In this document: piece by piece, positions 16,043 through 26,564 of the stretch
How the letters are laid out: each line of letters opens with the position of its first letter
How positions within the stretch are numbered: the stretch's first letter is position 1
Source of the DNA: Bradyrhizobium sp. LTSP849
GTDB taxonomy: Bacteria; Pseudomonadota; Alphaproteobacteria; Rhizobiales; Xanthobacteraceae
Direction of reading: 5' to 3'
DNA: 64,000 bases
Assembly (NCBI RefSeq): GCF_000938255.1
Contig: NZ_JYMR01000012.1
Location: forward strand, 1 to 64,000
Notes under the pieces: generated by a model
What the model saw: only the letters and a program-made list of their open reading frames with translations
What the model was told of the DNA's origin: nothing
Databases searched by the model: none
Made by a program: the position numbers and the translations under genes

Positions 16043-17026
16043 TTACTTTGTCGCCTGGCGAGAACTCGCCGGCCGGTGCCGCTTCTTCGGCGGCATGGCA
16101 TAGCCCGGAATGATGGCGCCGGGATAGCAGATCACGAGGCTGGCGAGGCGATGCCCGGCCTGGGCGGCCTCGACCGGGTCGGAACCGCCGAGCCGGGCCG
16201 CGATATAGGCCGCAGCAAAACTGTCGCCGGCCGCCGTGGTGTCGACCACCGGCTTGGTCATGGGCTCGGCGCGGACCTCGCGGGTCGCCCCGGAAAAGCG
16301 CAGCAGGCTCACCGGCTCGGCGAGCCGGAATACGAGCTCGGGCGTGGGGATGCGCGCCATCAGTTGCTCATGGCTTTCACCGGGATAGAGCGCGAGCAGA
16401 TCCTCAGTCGAAGTCAGGGCGATGTCAGCGGCCGCAAACGCTGAGGCAAAGACCTCGCGGGCGACGTCGCGGTCGGGCCAGCCGCGCGCGCGGAAATTGG
16501 TGTCGAACACGAAGCGTGTACCAAGCAGGCGCGCGCGCTTGATCGCCGCGAACAGGCGCTCGCGCCCGGCCGCCTCGTAGATCGAGAGCGTGATGGCGGA
16601 GAGATAGACGATGTCGTAGCTCATCAGCGAATTGAGGATCTCGTCCGTCTCCGGCAGATCCATCAGCCGGCGTGCCGCCGCACTGTCGCGCCAGTGGAAG
16701 AACTGGCGCTCGCCCTTTGCATCCGTCTGGATCATGTAAAGGCCGGGCAGCTTGCCCGGCAGACGCAGCACGCGCCGGGTGCCGACGCCCTCGGCGGTCC
16801 AGGCCGCGATCATCTCATCGCTCAAGCCGTCGTCGCCGAGCGCGGTGAGATAATCGACCTTGACCTCGAGCCGCGCCAGATAGACCGCGGTGTTCAGGGT
16901 ATCACCGCCGAAGCCGCGCGAGTACAGCCCGCCGCCCTGCCCGGCAGACTGTCCCGAAGACTGCCCACCTTGGGCCTGCCGGAGCTCGACCATGCATTCG
17001 CCGATGCAAGCAACGCTCGCCATCAC
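16043..17026 (-). CDS. kdgK: 2-dehydro-3-deoxygluconate kinase (PfkB family)
   Basis: The 327-residue protein has PfkB motifs: IGECMVELRQ at the N-terminus, GFGGDTLNTAVYLARL, GKLPGLYMIQTDAKGERQF, FDTNFRARGWPD typical of KDG kinases, and the catalytic loop VDTTAAGDSFAAAYIA with the base Asp. It phosphorylates 2-keto-3-deoxygluconate, feeding KDPG to the aldolase encoded next. A Gly/Gln/Ser-rich insertion (GGQSSGQSAGQGGG) near residues 20-33 is unusual. Confidence 0.92.
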   Translation of the reverse strand: MMASVACIGECMVELRQAQGGQSSGQSAGQGGGLYSRGFGGDTLNTAVYLARLEVKVDYLTALGDDGLSDEMIAAWTAEGVGTRRVLRLPGKLPGLYMIQTDAKGERQFFHWRDSAAARRLMDLPETDEILNSLMSYDIVYLSAITLSIYEAAGRERLFAAIKRARLLGTRFVFDTNFRARGWPDRDVAREVFASAFAAADIALTSTEDLLALYPGESHEQLMARIPTPELVFRLAEPVSLLRFSGATREVRAEPMTKPVVDTTAAGDSFAAAYIAARLGGSDPVEAAQAGHRLASLVICYPGAIIPGYAMPPKKRHRPASSRQATK

Positions 17027-17046
17027 TTTACCCGCTCAGTCACAGA

Positions 17047-18033
17047 TCAGGCGACGAAGTTGCCGCCGAGCTCGTCTTCGACGTGAATGCGGATGATATC
17101 GTCAAAGGTCTTCTCGGCGGTGGTGAAGCCGAGCTCGAGCGACCGCTTTGCATTGAAATTGCGCGGCCAGCCACCGACGATGCCGATGATGAAGGGATCG
17201 GGCTCTCGCTTGATGCGCGCGGCGACCTTGTCGCCCGCAACACGCTTCAAGGCCGCGATCTGCTCGCCGACCGTGGCTGACAGGCCCGGCATGGTGAGGT
17301 TGCGGCGCGGGCCGACGGTCGCGAGATCCATGGTGCCGGCATGGAGCAGGAAGCCGACGGCGGAGCGCGGCGTGGCGTGCCAGTGGCGCACGTCCTCGGA
17401 GACCGGCAGCACGACCTCCTTGCCGGCCAGCGGCTCGCGCAGGATGTTGGAGAAGAAGCCCGATGCCGCTTTGTTGGGCAGACCGGGCCGGATGCAGATG
17501 GTCGGCAGGCGGATGCCGATGCCGTCGAGGAAGCCGCGGCGGGAATAGTCTGCGAGCAGCAGCTCGCCGATCGCCTTCTGGGTGCCGTAGCTCAAAAGCG
17601 GCGTGTGGAAGAACTCGTCGCCGATGGCTTCCGGGAACGGCGCGCCGAACACCGCGATCGAGGAGGTGAAGACCACGCGCGGCTTGTAGCCGCCGCCGGC
17701 AAGCCTGACAGCGTCGAGCAGCATCCGTGTGCCGTCGAGATTGATGCGGTAGCCCTTGTCGAAATCCAGCTCGGCCTCGCCCGAGACGATCGCGGCGAGA
17801 TGGAAGATGACGTCGGGGCGGCCGGCGACCAGCTTTTCGGCAGCACCGGGCACGGCGAAATCGCCCGACACGGTCTCGACGGCAAAGCCCGCCTTCTCCG
17901 GCTTCTTCGGCTCGACCACGTCATGCATGGTGAGCTTGGTGATCTCGCTCTTGCCGAGCCGGCCGTCGCGCAACAGCCGTTCACACAATTTGCGGCCAAC
18001 CATGCCGGCGGCGCCCAGAACCAGAATGTGCAA
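17047..18033 (-). CDS. NAD-dependent epimerase/dehydrogenase, DenD-like
   Basis: The 328-residue protein is an extended SDR: glycine motif VLGAAGMVGRKLC, FHLAAIVSGEAELDFDKGY, catalytic SSIAVFG and YGTQK (Tyr-x3-Lys). The layout, including ISVLPVSED-like VVLPVSEDVRHWHATPRSAV, resembles D-erythronate dehydrogenase (DenD). In this operon it more likely oxidises a sugar or sugar acid upstream of KDG. It lies 21 bp before the kinase gene. Confidence 0.85.
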   Translation of the reverse strand: MHILVLGAAGMVGRKLCERLLRDGRLGKSEITKLTMHDVVEPKKPEKAGFAVETVSGDFAVPGAAEKLVAGRPDVIFHLAAIVSGEAELDFDKGYRINLDGTRMLLDAVRLAGGGYKPRVVFTSSIAVFGAPFPEAIGDEFFHTPLLSYGTQKAIGELLLADYSRRGFLDGIGIRLPTICIRPGLPNKAASGFFSNILREPLAGKEVVLPVSEDVRHWHATPRSAVGFLLHAGTMDLATVGPRRNLTMPGLSATVGEQIAALKRVAGDKVAARIKREPDPFIIGIVGGWPRNFNAKRSLELGFTTAEKTFDDIIRIHVEDELGGNFVA

Positions 18034-18112
18034 GAGCCTACTCCTTTTTATTGGCCGGAACGCACCGCTGCTGGTGCGTTCTTTTGGCGCGCTCTCAAGG
18101 CAGGCCCCGCGA

Positions 18113-18988
18113 TCATTCCTTCACGGCGCCGGTCATCGCCGACACATAATACTCCACGAAGAAGGAATAAAGGATAACTACTGGGACCGAGCCAGTCAGG
18201 GCCGCCGCCATCAGCGCGCCCCAATGGTAGACGTCGCCATTGACAAGCTCGGTGATCGCGCCGACGGGGATCGTCTTGTTCTCGGACGAGGAAATGAAGG
18301 TCAGCGCGTAAATGAACTCATTCCACGACAACGTAAAGGCGAAGATGCCGGCCGAGATCACCCCCGGAAGCGACAGCGGCAGCGTGATCTTGGTGAGGAT
18401 CTGGAGCCGCGTGGCCCCGTCGATCAGCGCGCACTCCTCCAGCTCATAGGGAATGGTGCGGAAATAGCCCATCAGGAGCCAGGTGCAGAACGGGATCAAG
18501 AAGGTCGGATAGGTCAGGATCAGCGCCAGATTGCCGTCGAACAGGCCGAGCTGGAACACAATCGCGGCCAGCGGAATGAACAGGATCGACGGCGGCACCA
18601 GGTAGCCGAGGAAAATCGCCAGGCCGACGTAGCGTGACCCCTTGTAGCGGAGACGCTCGATCGCATAGGCCGCGCAGACGCTGGCAAACAGCGAGATGAA
18701 GGTCGAGCACACCGAGACGATCACGGTGTTCCACATCCACAGCGGATAGTCGGTCTCGAAGAACAGCTTCGTGATGTGCTCGAACGTCGGATGTACGATC
18801 CAGAACGGATTGTACTTCTCGTAATCGTACATCTCCGCGTCCGGCTTGAAGGTCGCGACCGTCATCCAATAGAACGGAAACAGCAGGAAGACCATGATCA
18901 GGCCGAGCGGAAGGTAGACGCGAAGAAACTTCCGCGGAAAACTTTCCAGGTAGGACATTCCGACGGTTTGGTCGTCCGCGGTGCTCAT
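18113..18988 (-). CDS. Sugar ABC transporter permease (MalG-like)
   Basis: The 291-residue inner-membrane protein has six predicted spans and the permease loop that contacts the ATPase: EECALIDGATRLQILTKITL (EAA motif near residues 200-219). It belongs to the carbohydrate uptake CUT1 group. It lies two bases after the other permease gene and is probably translationally coupled. The C-terminus (EYYVSAMTGAVKE) is that of the MalG-type subunit. Confidence 0.93.
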   Translation of the reverse strand: MSTADDQTVGMSYLESFPRKFLRVYLPLGLIMVFLLFPFYWMTVATFKPDAEMYDYEKYNPFWIVHPTFEHITKLFFETDYPLWMWNTVIVSVCSTFISLFASVCAAYAIERLRYKGSRYVGLAIFLGYLVPPSILFIPLAAIVFQLGLFDGNLALILTYPTFLIPFCTWLLMGYFRTIPYELEECALIDGATRLQILTKITLPLSLPGVISAGIFAFTLSWNEFIYALTFISSSENKTIPVGAITELVNGDVYHWGALMAAALTGSVPVVILYSFFVEYYVSAMTGAVKE

Positions 18989-18990
18989 GG

Positions 18991-19938
18991 TCAGTCCCTT
19001 CCGCCCTGCTGCCAGCGGGAGCGCTGAAGTCCGAAGAAGCTCAACAGGATCGCCGCGACCAGAAACGGGATCATTGCGTTCGAGATCGCCGCGCCCTCGC
19101 CGAGATTGCCGCCGGTGATGGCGCGCTGGAACGACAGCGTCGCCATCAGATGCGTGGAGTTGATCGGCCCGCCGCGCGTGATGGTGTAGATGAGCTGGAA
19201 GTCGGTGAAGGTCATCAGCACCGAGAATGTCATCACCACCGCGATGATCGGCGACAGCATCGGCAGCGTGATGTGGCGGAAGCGCTGTAGATTGGTGGCG
19301 CCGTCGAGATTGGCGGCCTCATAGAGCGAGGGCGAGATGGTCTGGAGTCCGGCCAGCAGCGTGATCGCGACGAAGGGCACGCCGCGCCAGATATTGGCGA
19401 CGACGACCGACCAACGCGCGTTCCAGGGATCGCCGAGAAAGTCGATGTAATGCGTGATCAGGCCGGCCTTGATCAGCACCCAGGAGATGATCGAGAACTG
19501 GCTGTCGTAGATCCACCAGAACGCGATGGCCGAGAGCACCGTCGGCACCACGAATGGCAGCAGCACGATCGCCCTGACGATCGACTTGAACGGCAGCCGC
19601 TCATTGAGCAGCAGCGCCAGGTAAAGTCCGATGGCGAATTTTATGATGCTGGCGGCCACCGTGTAGAAGATGGTGTTGAACACCGATAGCCAGAACACGG
19701 AGTCCTTCGCGAGCGAGACGAAGTTTCCGAAGCCGATGTAACGGCCGACGCCGCCGATCTTGGTATCGGTCATGCCGAGCCACAAGCCCAGCAACAGAGG
19801 ATAAGCCAGAAACAGAATGAGGATGGCGATTGCCGGCACCATGAACATCGCGCCGAGAAAGTTTCGGCTTTCGAACGCTCTGGACCACAGGCTGCTGCGC
19901 TTGATCTGCGCGGCGATGGGCTCGGCCATAACTGCCAT
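18991..19938 (-). CDS. Sugar ABC transporter permease (MalF/UgpA-like)
   Basis: The 315-residue inner-membrane protein has six predicted spans and an EAA loop YEAANLDGATNLQRFRHITL (about residues 210-229). It pairs with the MalG-like permease to form the channel for sugar uptake. A second ATG three codons in is also possible. A hairpin lies between it and the upstream binding-protein gene. Confidence 0.93.
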   Translation of the reverse strand: MAVMAEPIAAQIKRSSLWSRAFESRNFLGAMFMVPAIAILILFLAYPLLLGLWLGMTDTKIGGVGRYIGFGNFVSLAKDSVFWLSVFNTIFYTVAASIIKFAIGLYLALLLNERLPFKSIVRAIVLLPFVVPTVLSAIAFWWIYDSQFSIISWVLIKAGLITHYIDFLGDPWNARWSVVVANIWRGVPFVAITLLAGLQTISPSLYEAANLDGATNLQRFRHITLPMLSPIIAVVMTFSVLMTFTDFQLIYTITRGGPINSTHLMATLSFQRAITGGNLGEGAAISNAMIPFLVAAILLSFFGLQRSRWQQGGRD

Positions 19939-19962
19939 GTCGGACTTCCCTCACAGAACGAC

Positions 19963-19996
19963 GACGGCGGCGCCCAGCGAACTGGACGCCGCCGTC
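19963..19996 (-). terminator. Hairpin between binding-protein and permease genes
   Basis: GACGGCGGCG and CGCCGCCGTC form a perfect ten-base stem just downstream of the substrate-binding protein gene. Hairpins at this position usually stabilise the upstream mRNA or reduce read-through, so the binding protein is made in excess of the permeases. No U run follows, so it is probably not a full terminator. Confidence 0.6.
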
Positions 19997-20005
19997 TGTG
20001 GCTGA

Positions 20006-21319
20006 TCAGACCTGATAGTAGCGCTTGGCGCGCTCGGCGGCGCGGGCGGCTGCTTCCTTCGGCGTGACCTGTCCGGCGGCCGCTTCCGCGAACATATCGA
20101 CCACGACGAAGTCGCCCATGACGGCGGCCGAGGCATAGCCGAGATCGCCGGCGTAGCCGTTGTCGCGGCAGCGCTTCAGGCAGTCGCGATACGGTGTGAT
20201 CTTTGGATCGGAGGTCCAGACCGGGTTGTCGTTATAGGCCGGGAGCGGCGGCGAGACGTAGCCGTTGGAGGCAACCTCCCACGCGTCGTAGTTCTCCTTG
20301 TCCATCATGAACTTGATGAATTCCTTGACCGCCTTCGGATACTTCGAGTGCTTGTAGCCGTAATAGACCAGCACGTTCTGCTGCTCGGTCGACACGCCCA
20401 CGGGCCCGATCGGCATCGGCGCGTGGTTCATGTCCTTGGCGATCTCCTGCTGCTTGGGATCAGGGGAGTTCTTGCCGACGGTCCAGATCGAAATGCCGTT
20501 CAGGGTGAGACTGAGCTCGCCGTTGAGGAACGCCTTGTTGTTGTTCGAGTCGTTCCACGACAGCACGCCCGGAATGAACGTCGCATAGAGCTGCTTGACG
20601 TATTCGATCGCGGCGATCGTCTCCGGCGAGTCGATGACGACCTCGTTCTTGTCGTTGACGACCTTGCCGCCGAACGCCCACAGCGCCCACTGGCACCAGC
20701 CGTTGGCGTCGCCCGTGGCATGGCCGAGCGCGAAGCCGGCCGGCGTGTTGTTCTTCTTCAACGCCTGGCAGAGCTTGAGGAAGCCGTCGGTGTCCTTCGG
20801 GAATTCGTCGAAGCCTGCGGCCTTCACGTGGCTGATGCGGTAGTTCAGGCAGCCGCCGGTCGCGCCCTGCGGAATCGCGATCCAGCTGTTGCCCTTCTTG
20901 CCGTAACGCTCGGCAACCGGATACCAGCCGCCATACTGCGCGCCGAGATAGTCGGCGACGTCAGTCATGTCGATCAGCTTCTCGGGGAATTTGAAGGGAT
21001 CGTCGAGCGTGCCGACGATGAGATCGGGACCGGCGCCGACATTGGCGGCGACCGCGGCCTTCGGCCGGATGTCTTCCCAGCTCTCGGCCTCCAACTTCAC
21101 CTTGATGCCGGTCTTCTCGGAGAACTTCTTGGTCTGCTCGGCGAACTTGTCGAACTCGGCCTGAATGAACTGCTTCCAGCGCAGCACGCGGATGGAGGCA
21201 TTCGGCTCCGGCGTGTTGGTCCACTCCGCCGCGCGGACTGGAACGATGCCGGGGCCGGCGAGCAAGGCTGCGCCGCCCAGGCTGGCTTTAAGCACACTAC
21301 GCCTGTTGAAATCGCTCAT
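20006..21319 (-). CDS. Sugar ABC transporter substrate-binding protein (Tat signal)
   Basis: The 437-residue periplasmic protein has a twin-arginine type signal (MSDFNRRSVLKASLGGAALL; RR at residues 6-7) and the fold of CUT1 extracellular solute-binding proteins (SWIAIPQGATGGCLNYRISH, WALWAFGGKVVNDKNEVVID). It captures the sugar or sugar acid for the two permeases. Second gene of the operon after the ATPase, 48 bp away. The ligand cannot be told from sequence; the neighbouring catabolic genes suggest a hexose, hexonate or related compound. Confidence 0.92.
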   Translation of the reverse strand: MSDFNRRSVLKASLGGAALLAGPGIVPVRAAEWTNTPEPNASIRVLRWKQFIQAEFDKFAEQTKKFSEKTGIKVKLEAESWEDIRPKAAVAANVGAGPDLIVGTLDDPFKFPEKLIDMTDVADYLGAQYGGWYPVAERYGKKGNSWIAIPQGATGGCLNYRISHVKAAGFDEFPKDTDGFLKLCQALKKNNTPAGFALGHATGDANGWCQWALWAFGGKVVNDKNEVVIDSPETIAAIEYVKQLYATFIPGVLSWNDSNNNKAFLNGELSLTLNGISIWTVGKNSPDPKQQEIAKDMNHAPMPIGPVGVSTEQQNVLVYYGYKHSKYPKAVKEFIKFMMDKENYDAWEVASNGYVSPPLPAYNDNPVWTSDPKITPYRDCLKRCRDNGYAGDLGYASAAVMGDFVVVDMFAEAAAGQVTPKEAAARAAERAKRYYQV

Positions 21320-21367
21320 CGTTCTCTCCCTGATTTTTTATATTTGTATTGGTTTGGTCTTACGTCG

Positions 21368-22429
<1,062 letters not shown>

Positions 22430-22578
22430 CTAGCTCCCTCCTCCGACGCAGGCGACGCACCTGTGGCGCCGCCACCGTCTTGTTTTTCTGAACTTCGCCG
22501 ATACGAAGCCCGCTCTTAGCAGGCGACATTGTCGGCAGTTTGTGCGGTTTTGGCAATTTGTCTTTGGTTAGTCGTTGC

Positions 22579-22592
22579 TGGTAGCGCTGTCA
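22579..22592. promoter_or_regulatory. Predicted LacI-family operator, site 1
   Basis: TGGTAGCGCTGTCA is an imperfect palindrome with a central AGCGCT, the form bound by LacI/GalR-family repressors. It lies between the divergent ABC-transporter ATPase gene (start 22429) and the lacI-type gene (start 22635). It matches a second site at 23708 in 11 of 14 positions. Confidence 0.6.
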
Positions 22593-22634
22593 ACGTTCCT
22601 TTGTTTGCGGGAGTGACTGTGTTAAGAGCAGCAA

Positions 22635-23735
22635 ATGGGTCGAAAGCGCACTAAGTCTGGCAAAATCCGGCTGGCAGAAGTCGCCGAACTCGCTGGCGTC
22701 AGCCCGATTACGGCCTCCCGCTTCTTCCGCAATCCGGAGGCGCTGTCGGTCGCCAAGCGGACGCGGGTCGACAGCGCGGCCAGGGAGCTCGGCTATGTGC
22801 CGAACCTGGCGGCACGCGCACTGGCCTCGCAGCGCACGGAAGTGATCGGTGTCTTGATTCCGTCACTGACCAACAATGTGTTCTCGGACGTGCTGCGCGG
22901 CATCTACCATGCGTCCGAAGACAGTCGTTACTCGATCCAATTGTCCAACACACGCTACAGCATTCTCCAGGAGGAGAAGCTGCTGCGCATCTTTCTTGCG
23001 CAGAAGCCGGCCGGGCTGATCGTGACCGGGATCGACCAGACCACGGAATCGCGTGCGATGCTGGAAGCGGCCGACTGCCCGATCGTGCAGATCATGGAGA
23101 TCGGGCCCAACCCGGTCGACATGATGATCGGCTTTTCGCACTTTGATGCAGCGCGTGCCGCGCTTGACCATCTGTTCGGGCAAGGCCACCGCAAGATCGG
23201 ATTCGTCGGCGCGCGGATGGACCCAAGGGTGCAGCGGCGGCTCGACGGCTACCAGGCGGCCATGAAAGATGCGGGCCTGTTCGACCCGCGCCTGATCGTC
23301 GCAACGGCGACACCGACCTCGGTCACGCTCGGCGGCGCGCTGTTCACCGATCTCCTGGCCAAGGCGCCGGATCTCGATGCGGTGTTCTGCGCTAATGACG
23401 ACCTTGCGCTCGGCGTGCTCTTCGAATGCCGCCGCCGCGAGATCGCGATCCCCGAGCAGATCGCGATCATCGGATTCAACGACCTCGAATTCATGGCCTC
23501 GGCCGTCCCCACCCTCACCAGCGTGCGCACCAACCGCTACGAGATGGGCCGGACCGCCGCCACCATGCTGATCGATGCGATCGAGGGCCGGCGCCCGGAG
23601 CGGCCGGTGCTCGACCTCGGCTTCAAAGTGATGGAGCGCCAGAGTTCGTCGCTGCGGCGTTCGGACAGCAGGCCAGCCCTTTCCGGCACAGGCCCGGCGA
23701 ACAAAATGGTAGCGTTACCAAGCAGCCATGATTAG
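22635..23735 (+). CDS. LacI-family transcriptional regulator
   Basis: The 366-residue protein has the LacI helix-turn-helix (RLAEVAELAGVSPITASRFF, residues 12-31) and hinge helix (NLAARALASQRT), then a periplasmic-binding-like effector domain (VIGVLIPSLTNNVFSDVL; GFNDLEFMASAVPTLTSV). The layout resembles GntR-type repressors of gluconate metabolism. It likely represses both the transporter arm and the dehydratase arm until a pathway sugar acid binds. Its last codons overlap operator site 2. Confidence 0.93.
   Translation: MGRKRTKSGKIRLAEVAELAGVSPITASRFFRNPEALSVAKRTRVDSAARELGYVPNLAARALASQRTEVIGVLIPSLTNNVFSDVLRGIYHASEDSRYSIQLSNTRYSILQEEKLLRIFLAQKPAGLIVTGIDQTTESRAMLEAADCPIVQIMEIGPNPVDMMIGFSHFDAARAALDHLFGQGHRKIGFVGARMDPRVQRRLDGYQAAMKDAGLFDPRLIVATATPTSVTLGGALFTDLLAKAPDLDAVFCANDDLALGVLFECRRREIAIPEQIAIIGFNDLEFMASAVPTLTSVRTNRYEMGRTAATMLIDAIEGRRPERPVLDLGFKVMERQSSSLRRSDSRPALSGTGPANKMVALPSSHD
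23708..23721. promoter_or_regulatory. Predicted LacI-family operator, site 2
   Basis: TGGTAGCGTTACCA is a near-perfect palindrome (12 of 14 positions), placed inside the last codons of the lacI-type gene and 151 bases before the dehydratase start at 23872. Its likeness to site 1 at 22579 suggests that the same regulator controls both arms and perhaps itself. Confidence 0.65.
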
Positions 23736-23871
23736 TATCGAACTTGTGAGGAAACGACCCGCCAGCGGGCAGGCAGACTGTCGCGCAAGCCATTAGGGCA
23801 TCGCACAAGCCGCGCCCCCAAGACCGACGCCAGTGACGGACGCCAGCGCGTTTGCATTGCAGGAGAAACCA

Positions 23872-25701
23872 ATGACAAAAAAGCCAACCAATGGGCATGC
23901 GCCCGCCGGTAACGGCACCCGCCGCCATCTTCGCTCGCAGGAATGGTTCAACAACCCGCACAATCCGGGCATGACGGCGCTCTATCTGGAGCGCTATTTG
24001 AACTACGGCCTCACCCGCGCCGAGCTTCAGTCCGGCAAGCCGATCATCGGCATTGCGCAAACCGGCAATGACCTCTCCCCCTGCAACCGCCATCACATCG
24101 AGCTTGCGCACCGGGTGCGCGAAGGCATCCGCGAGGCCGGCGGCATCGCGATGGAATTCCCGACCCATCCGATCCAGGAGACCGGCAAGCGCCCGACCGC
24201 GGCGCTCGACCGCAACCTCGCCTATCTCGGCCTGGTCGAGATCCTCTACGGCTATCCGCTCGACGGTGTGGTGCTGACCACCGGCTGCGACAAGACCACG
24301 CCCGCCTGCATGATGGCGGCGGCGACCGTCAACCTGCCGGCGATCGTGCTGTCGGGCGGCCCGATGCTGAACGGCTGGCACAATGGCGAGCGCACCGGCT
24401 CGGGCACCATCGTCTGGAAGTCGCGCGAGCGGCTCGCCGCCGGCGAGATCGACTACGAAGAGTTCATGGAGATCGTCGCGTCCTCGGCGCCGTCGGTCGG
24501 CCATTGCAACACCATGGGCACGGCGTCGACCATGAACGGGCTCGCCGAAGCGCTCGGCTTCTCGCTGCCGGGCTGTGCCGCGATCCCCGCGCCCTATCGC
24601 GAGCGCGGCCAGATCGCCTACGAGACGGGCAAGCGCGCCGTCGAGATGGTCTGGGAAGACCTCAAGCCGTCGGACATCCTGACCCGCAAGGCGTTCGAGA
24701 ATTGCATCGTGATCAATTCGGCGATCGGCGGCTCGACCAACGCGCCGATCCACATCAACGCGCTGGCGCGCCATATCGGAGTGGAGCTCTCGATCGACGA
24801 CTGGCAGAAATTCGGCCACGACGTGCCGCTGTTGGTGAACATGCAGCCGGCCGGCTTCTATCTCGGCGAGGAATTCCACCGCGCCGGCGGCGTGCCGGCC
24901 GTGGTGCGCGAATTGATGAAGCACAAGCGCATCCATGAGGATGCGGTCACGGTCAACGGCCGCGGCATCGGCGAGAACTGCGCCAACGCGCCGAAGCCCG
25001 ACAACGACGTGATCTGGGCTTACGACAAGCCGCTGGTGAAGGACGCCGGCTTCCTGGTGCTGAAGGGCAATCTGTTCGATTCCGCCATCATGAAGACCAG
25101 CGTGATCTCCAAGGAATTTCGCGACCGCTATCTCAACAACCCGAAGGACCTCAACGCGTTCGAGGGCCGCGCCATCGTGTTCGAGGGACCGGAAGATTAT
25201 CACGAGCGGATCGATGATCCGTCGCTGGACATCGACGAGCGCTGCGTGCTGTTCGTCCGCGGCACCGGCCCGATCGGCTATCCCGGCGGCGCCGAGGTCG
25301 TGAACATGCAGCCCCCGGCGGCCCTGATCAAACGCGGCATCCACTCCCTGCCCTGCATCGGCGACGGTCGGCAGTCCGGCACCTCGGGCTCACCCTCGAT
25401 CCTCAATGCCTCGCCGGAAGCCGCCGCCAATGGCGGGCTTGCGATCCTCAGGAACGGCGACCAGGTCCGCATCGACCTCAACAAGGGCAGCGCCAACATC
25501 CTGATCTCGGACGACGAGGTGAAGAAGCGCCACGCCGAGCTGAAGGCCAATGGCGGCTTCAAGCATCCGCCGAACCAGACGCCGTGGCAGGAGCTCTACC
25601 GCAACACCGTCGGCCAGCAATCGACCGGCGCCTGCATGGAGCTCGCGACGCGGTATCAGAACGTCGCCGGCACGTTTGGCGTGGCGCGGGATAATCACTG
25701 A
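23872..25701 (+). CDS. Sugar-acid dehydratase, IlvD/Edd family
   Basis: The 609-residue protein is the size of pentonate/hexonate dehydratases. The iron-sulfur Cys ligands are visible in [21 protein letters not shown] and [13 protein letters not shown]; the C-terminal catalytic Ser region is [13 protein letters not shown]. It removes water from an aldonic acid to give a 2-keto-3-deoxy acid. With KDG kinase and KDPG aldolase across the cluster, a hexonate substrate is the simplest reading; similarity to xylonate dehydratases (XylD) leaves pentonates possible. ATG 23872 follows AGGAGA; an earlier frame start lacks such a site. Confidence 0.9.
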   Translation: MTKKPTNGHAPAGNGTRRHLRSQEWFNNPHNPGMTALYLERYLNYGLTRAELQSGKPIIGIAQTGNDLSPCNRHHIELAHRVREGIREAGGIAMEFPTHPIQETGKRPTAALDRNLAYLGLVEILYGYPLDGVVLTTGCDKTTPACMMAAATVNLPAIVLSGGPMLNGWHNGERTGSGTIVWKSRERLAAGEIDYEEFMEIVASSAPSVGHCNTMGTASTMNGLAEALGFSLPGCAAIPAPYRERGQIAYETGKRAVEMVWEDLKPSDILTRKAFENCIVINSAIGGSTNAPIHINALARHIGVELSIDDWQKFGHDVPLLVNMQPAGFYLGEEFHRAGGVPAVVRELMKHKRIHEDAVTVNGRGIGENCANAPKPDNDVIWAYDKPLVKDAGFLVLKGNLFDSAIMKTSVISKEFRDRYLNNPKDLNAFEGRAIVFEGPEDYHERIDDPSLDIDERCVLFVRGTGPIGYPGGAEVVNMQPPAALIKRGIHSLPCIGDGRQSGTSGSPSILNASPEAAANGGLAILRNGDQVRIDLNKGSANILISDDEVKKRHAELKANGGFKHPPNQTPWQELYRNTVGQQSTGACMELATRYQNVAGTFGVARDNH

Positions 25702-25711
25702 GTTAGGCACA

Positions 25712-25785
25712 CGTAGCCCGGGTGAGCGAAGCGACACCCGGGATATCCGCTCCCGGATATCGCGCACGCGCTCATCCGGGCTACG
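25712..25785. repeat. Palindromic repeat (GTAGCCCGGGTGAGC type), copy 1
   Basis: CGTAGCCCGGGTGAGCG at the left pairs with CGCTCATCCGGGCTACG at the right, and CCCGGATATC lies between. It sits in the spacer between the dehydratase and SDR genes of one operon. A related copy is at 47961. This is a familiar rhizobial chromosomal palindrome. Confidence 0.75.
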
Positions 25786-25815
25786 GCATTGAACAAGATC
25801 GAGGAGAACAAAAAA

Positions 25816-26547
25816 ATGGCAGACCGCCTCAAGGGAAAACGCGCAATCGTCACCGCCGCAGCGGCCGGCATCGGACGCGCATGCGCCATCGCATTTGCGC
25901 GTGAAGGCGCGACCGTCATCGCCACCGACATCAACGAGGCCGGCATCGCGGGCCTGACCAAGGAAGGCATCGCCGAGGTCGCAAAACTCGACGTCCGCAA
26001 CACCGCCGACGTCAACGCCTTTGCCAAGCGGATCGGCAAGGTCGACATCCTGCTCAATGCGGCCGGCTTCGTGCACCACGGCACCATCCTGGATTGCTCG
26101 GAAGAGGATTTTGACTTTTCGTTCGACCTCAACGTCAAGTCGATGCACCGGACCATCAGGGCGTTCCTGCCCGACATGCTCGCGGGCGGCGGCGGCAGCA
26201 TCGTCAACATCTCATCCTGCGCGGCGCTGCGTCCGCCGGCGAACCGCTACGTCTACAGCTCGTCCAAGGCTGCCGTGTCGCTGCTGACCCGCGCGGTTGC
26301 GCTCGACTTCATCACCAAGGGCATCCGTTGCAACAGCATCTGCCCCGGCACCGTCGAGACGCCTTCGATGCTCGATCGCGCCGCTGCGCAGGGGCCGCAA
26401 GGCAAAGAGATGTTCGTCTCCCGCCAGAAGATGGGCCGGCTCGGCACCGCCGACGAAATCGCGTCGATGGCCGTCTATCTCGGCAGCGACGAAAGCGCGT
26501 TCACCACCGGCGTCGACCTCGTCGTCGACGGCGGCTACATGCTCTGA
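25816..26547 (+). CDS. Short-chain dehydrogenase (DHRS6/BDH2-like, keto-deoxy sugar acid type)
   Basis: The 243-residue SDR has a cofactor motif TAAAAGIGRACAIAF, ATDIN (acidic residue favouring NAD), the stretch AGFVHHGTILDCSEEDF that is very close to mammalian DHRS6/BDH2, and the catalytic Ser plus YSSSK. Bacterial relatives include 2-keto-3-deoxy-L-fuconate dehydrogenase. It follows the dehydratase, so it may oxidise the dehydratase product. I start at MADRLKG after GAGGAGAAC. The substrate is inferred. Confidence 0.87.
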   Translation: MADRLKGKRAIVTAAAAGIGRACAIAFAREGATVIATDINEAGIAGLTKEGIAEVAKLDVRNTADVNAFAKRIGKVDILLNAAGFVHHGTILDCSEEDFDFSFDLNVKSMHRTIRAFLPDMLAGGGGSIVNISSCAALRPPANRYVYSSSKAAVSLLTRAVALDFITKGIRCNSICPGTVETPSMLDRAAAQGPQGKEMFVSRQKMGRLGTADEIASMAVYLGSDESAFTTGVDLVVDGGYML

Positions 26548-26564
26548 CGCTAAAGGCCTCCAGC

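Noticed and set aside
19963..19996. Hairpin after the binding-protein gene as a full terminator
   Set aside because: No U run follows and the permease genes directly downstream lack another promoter-like sequence, so read-through is expected.
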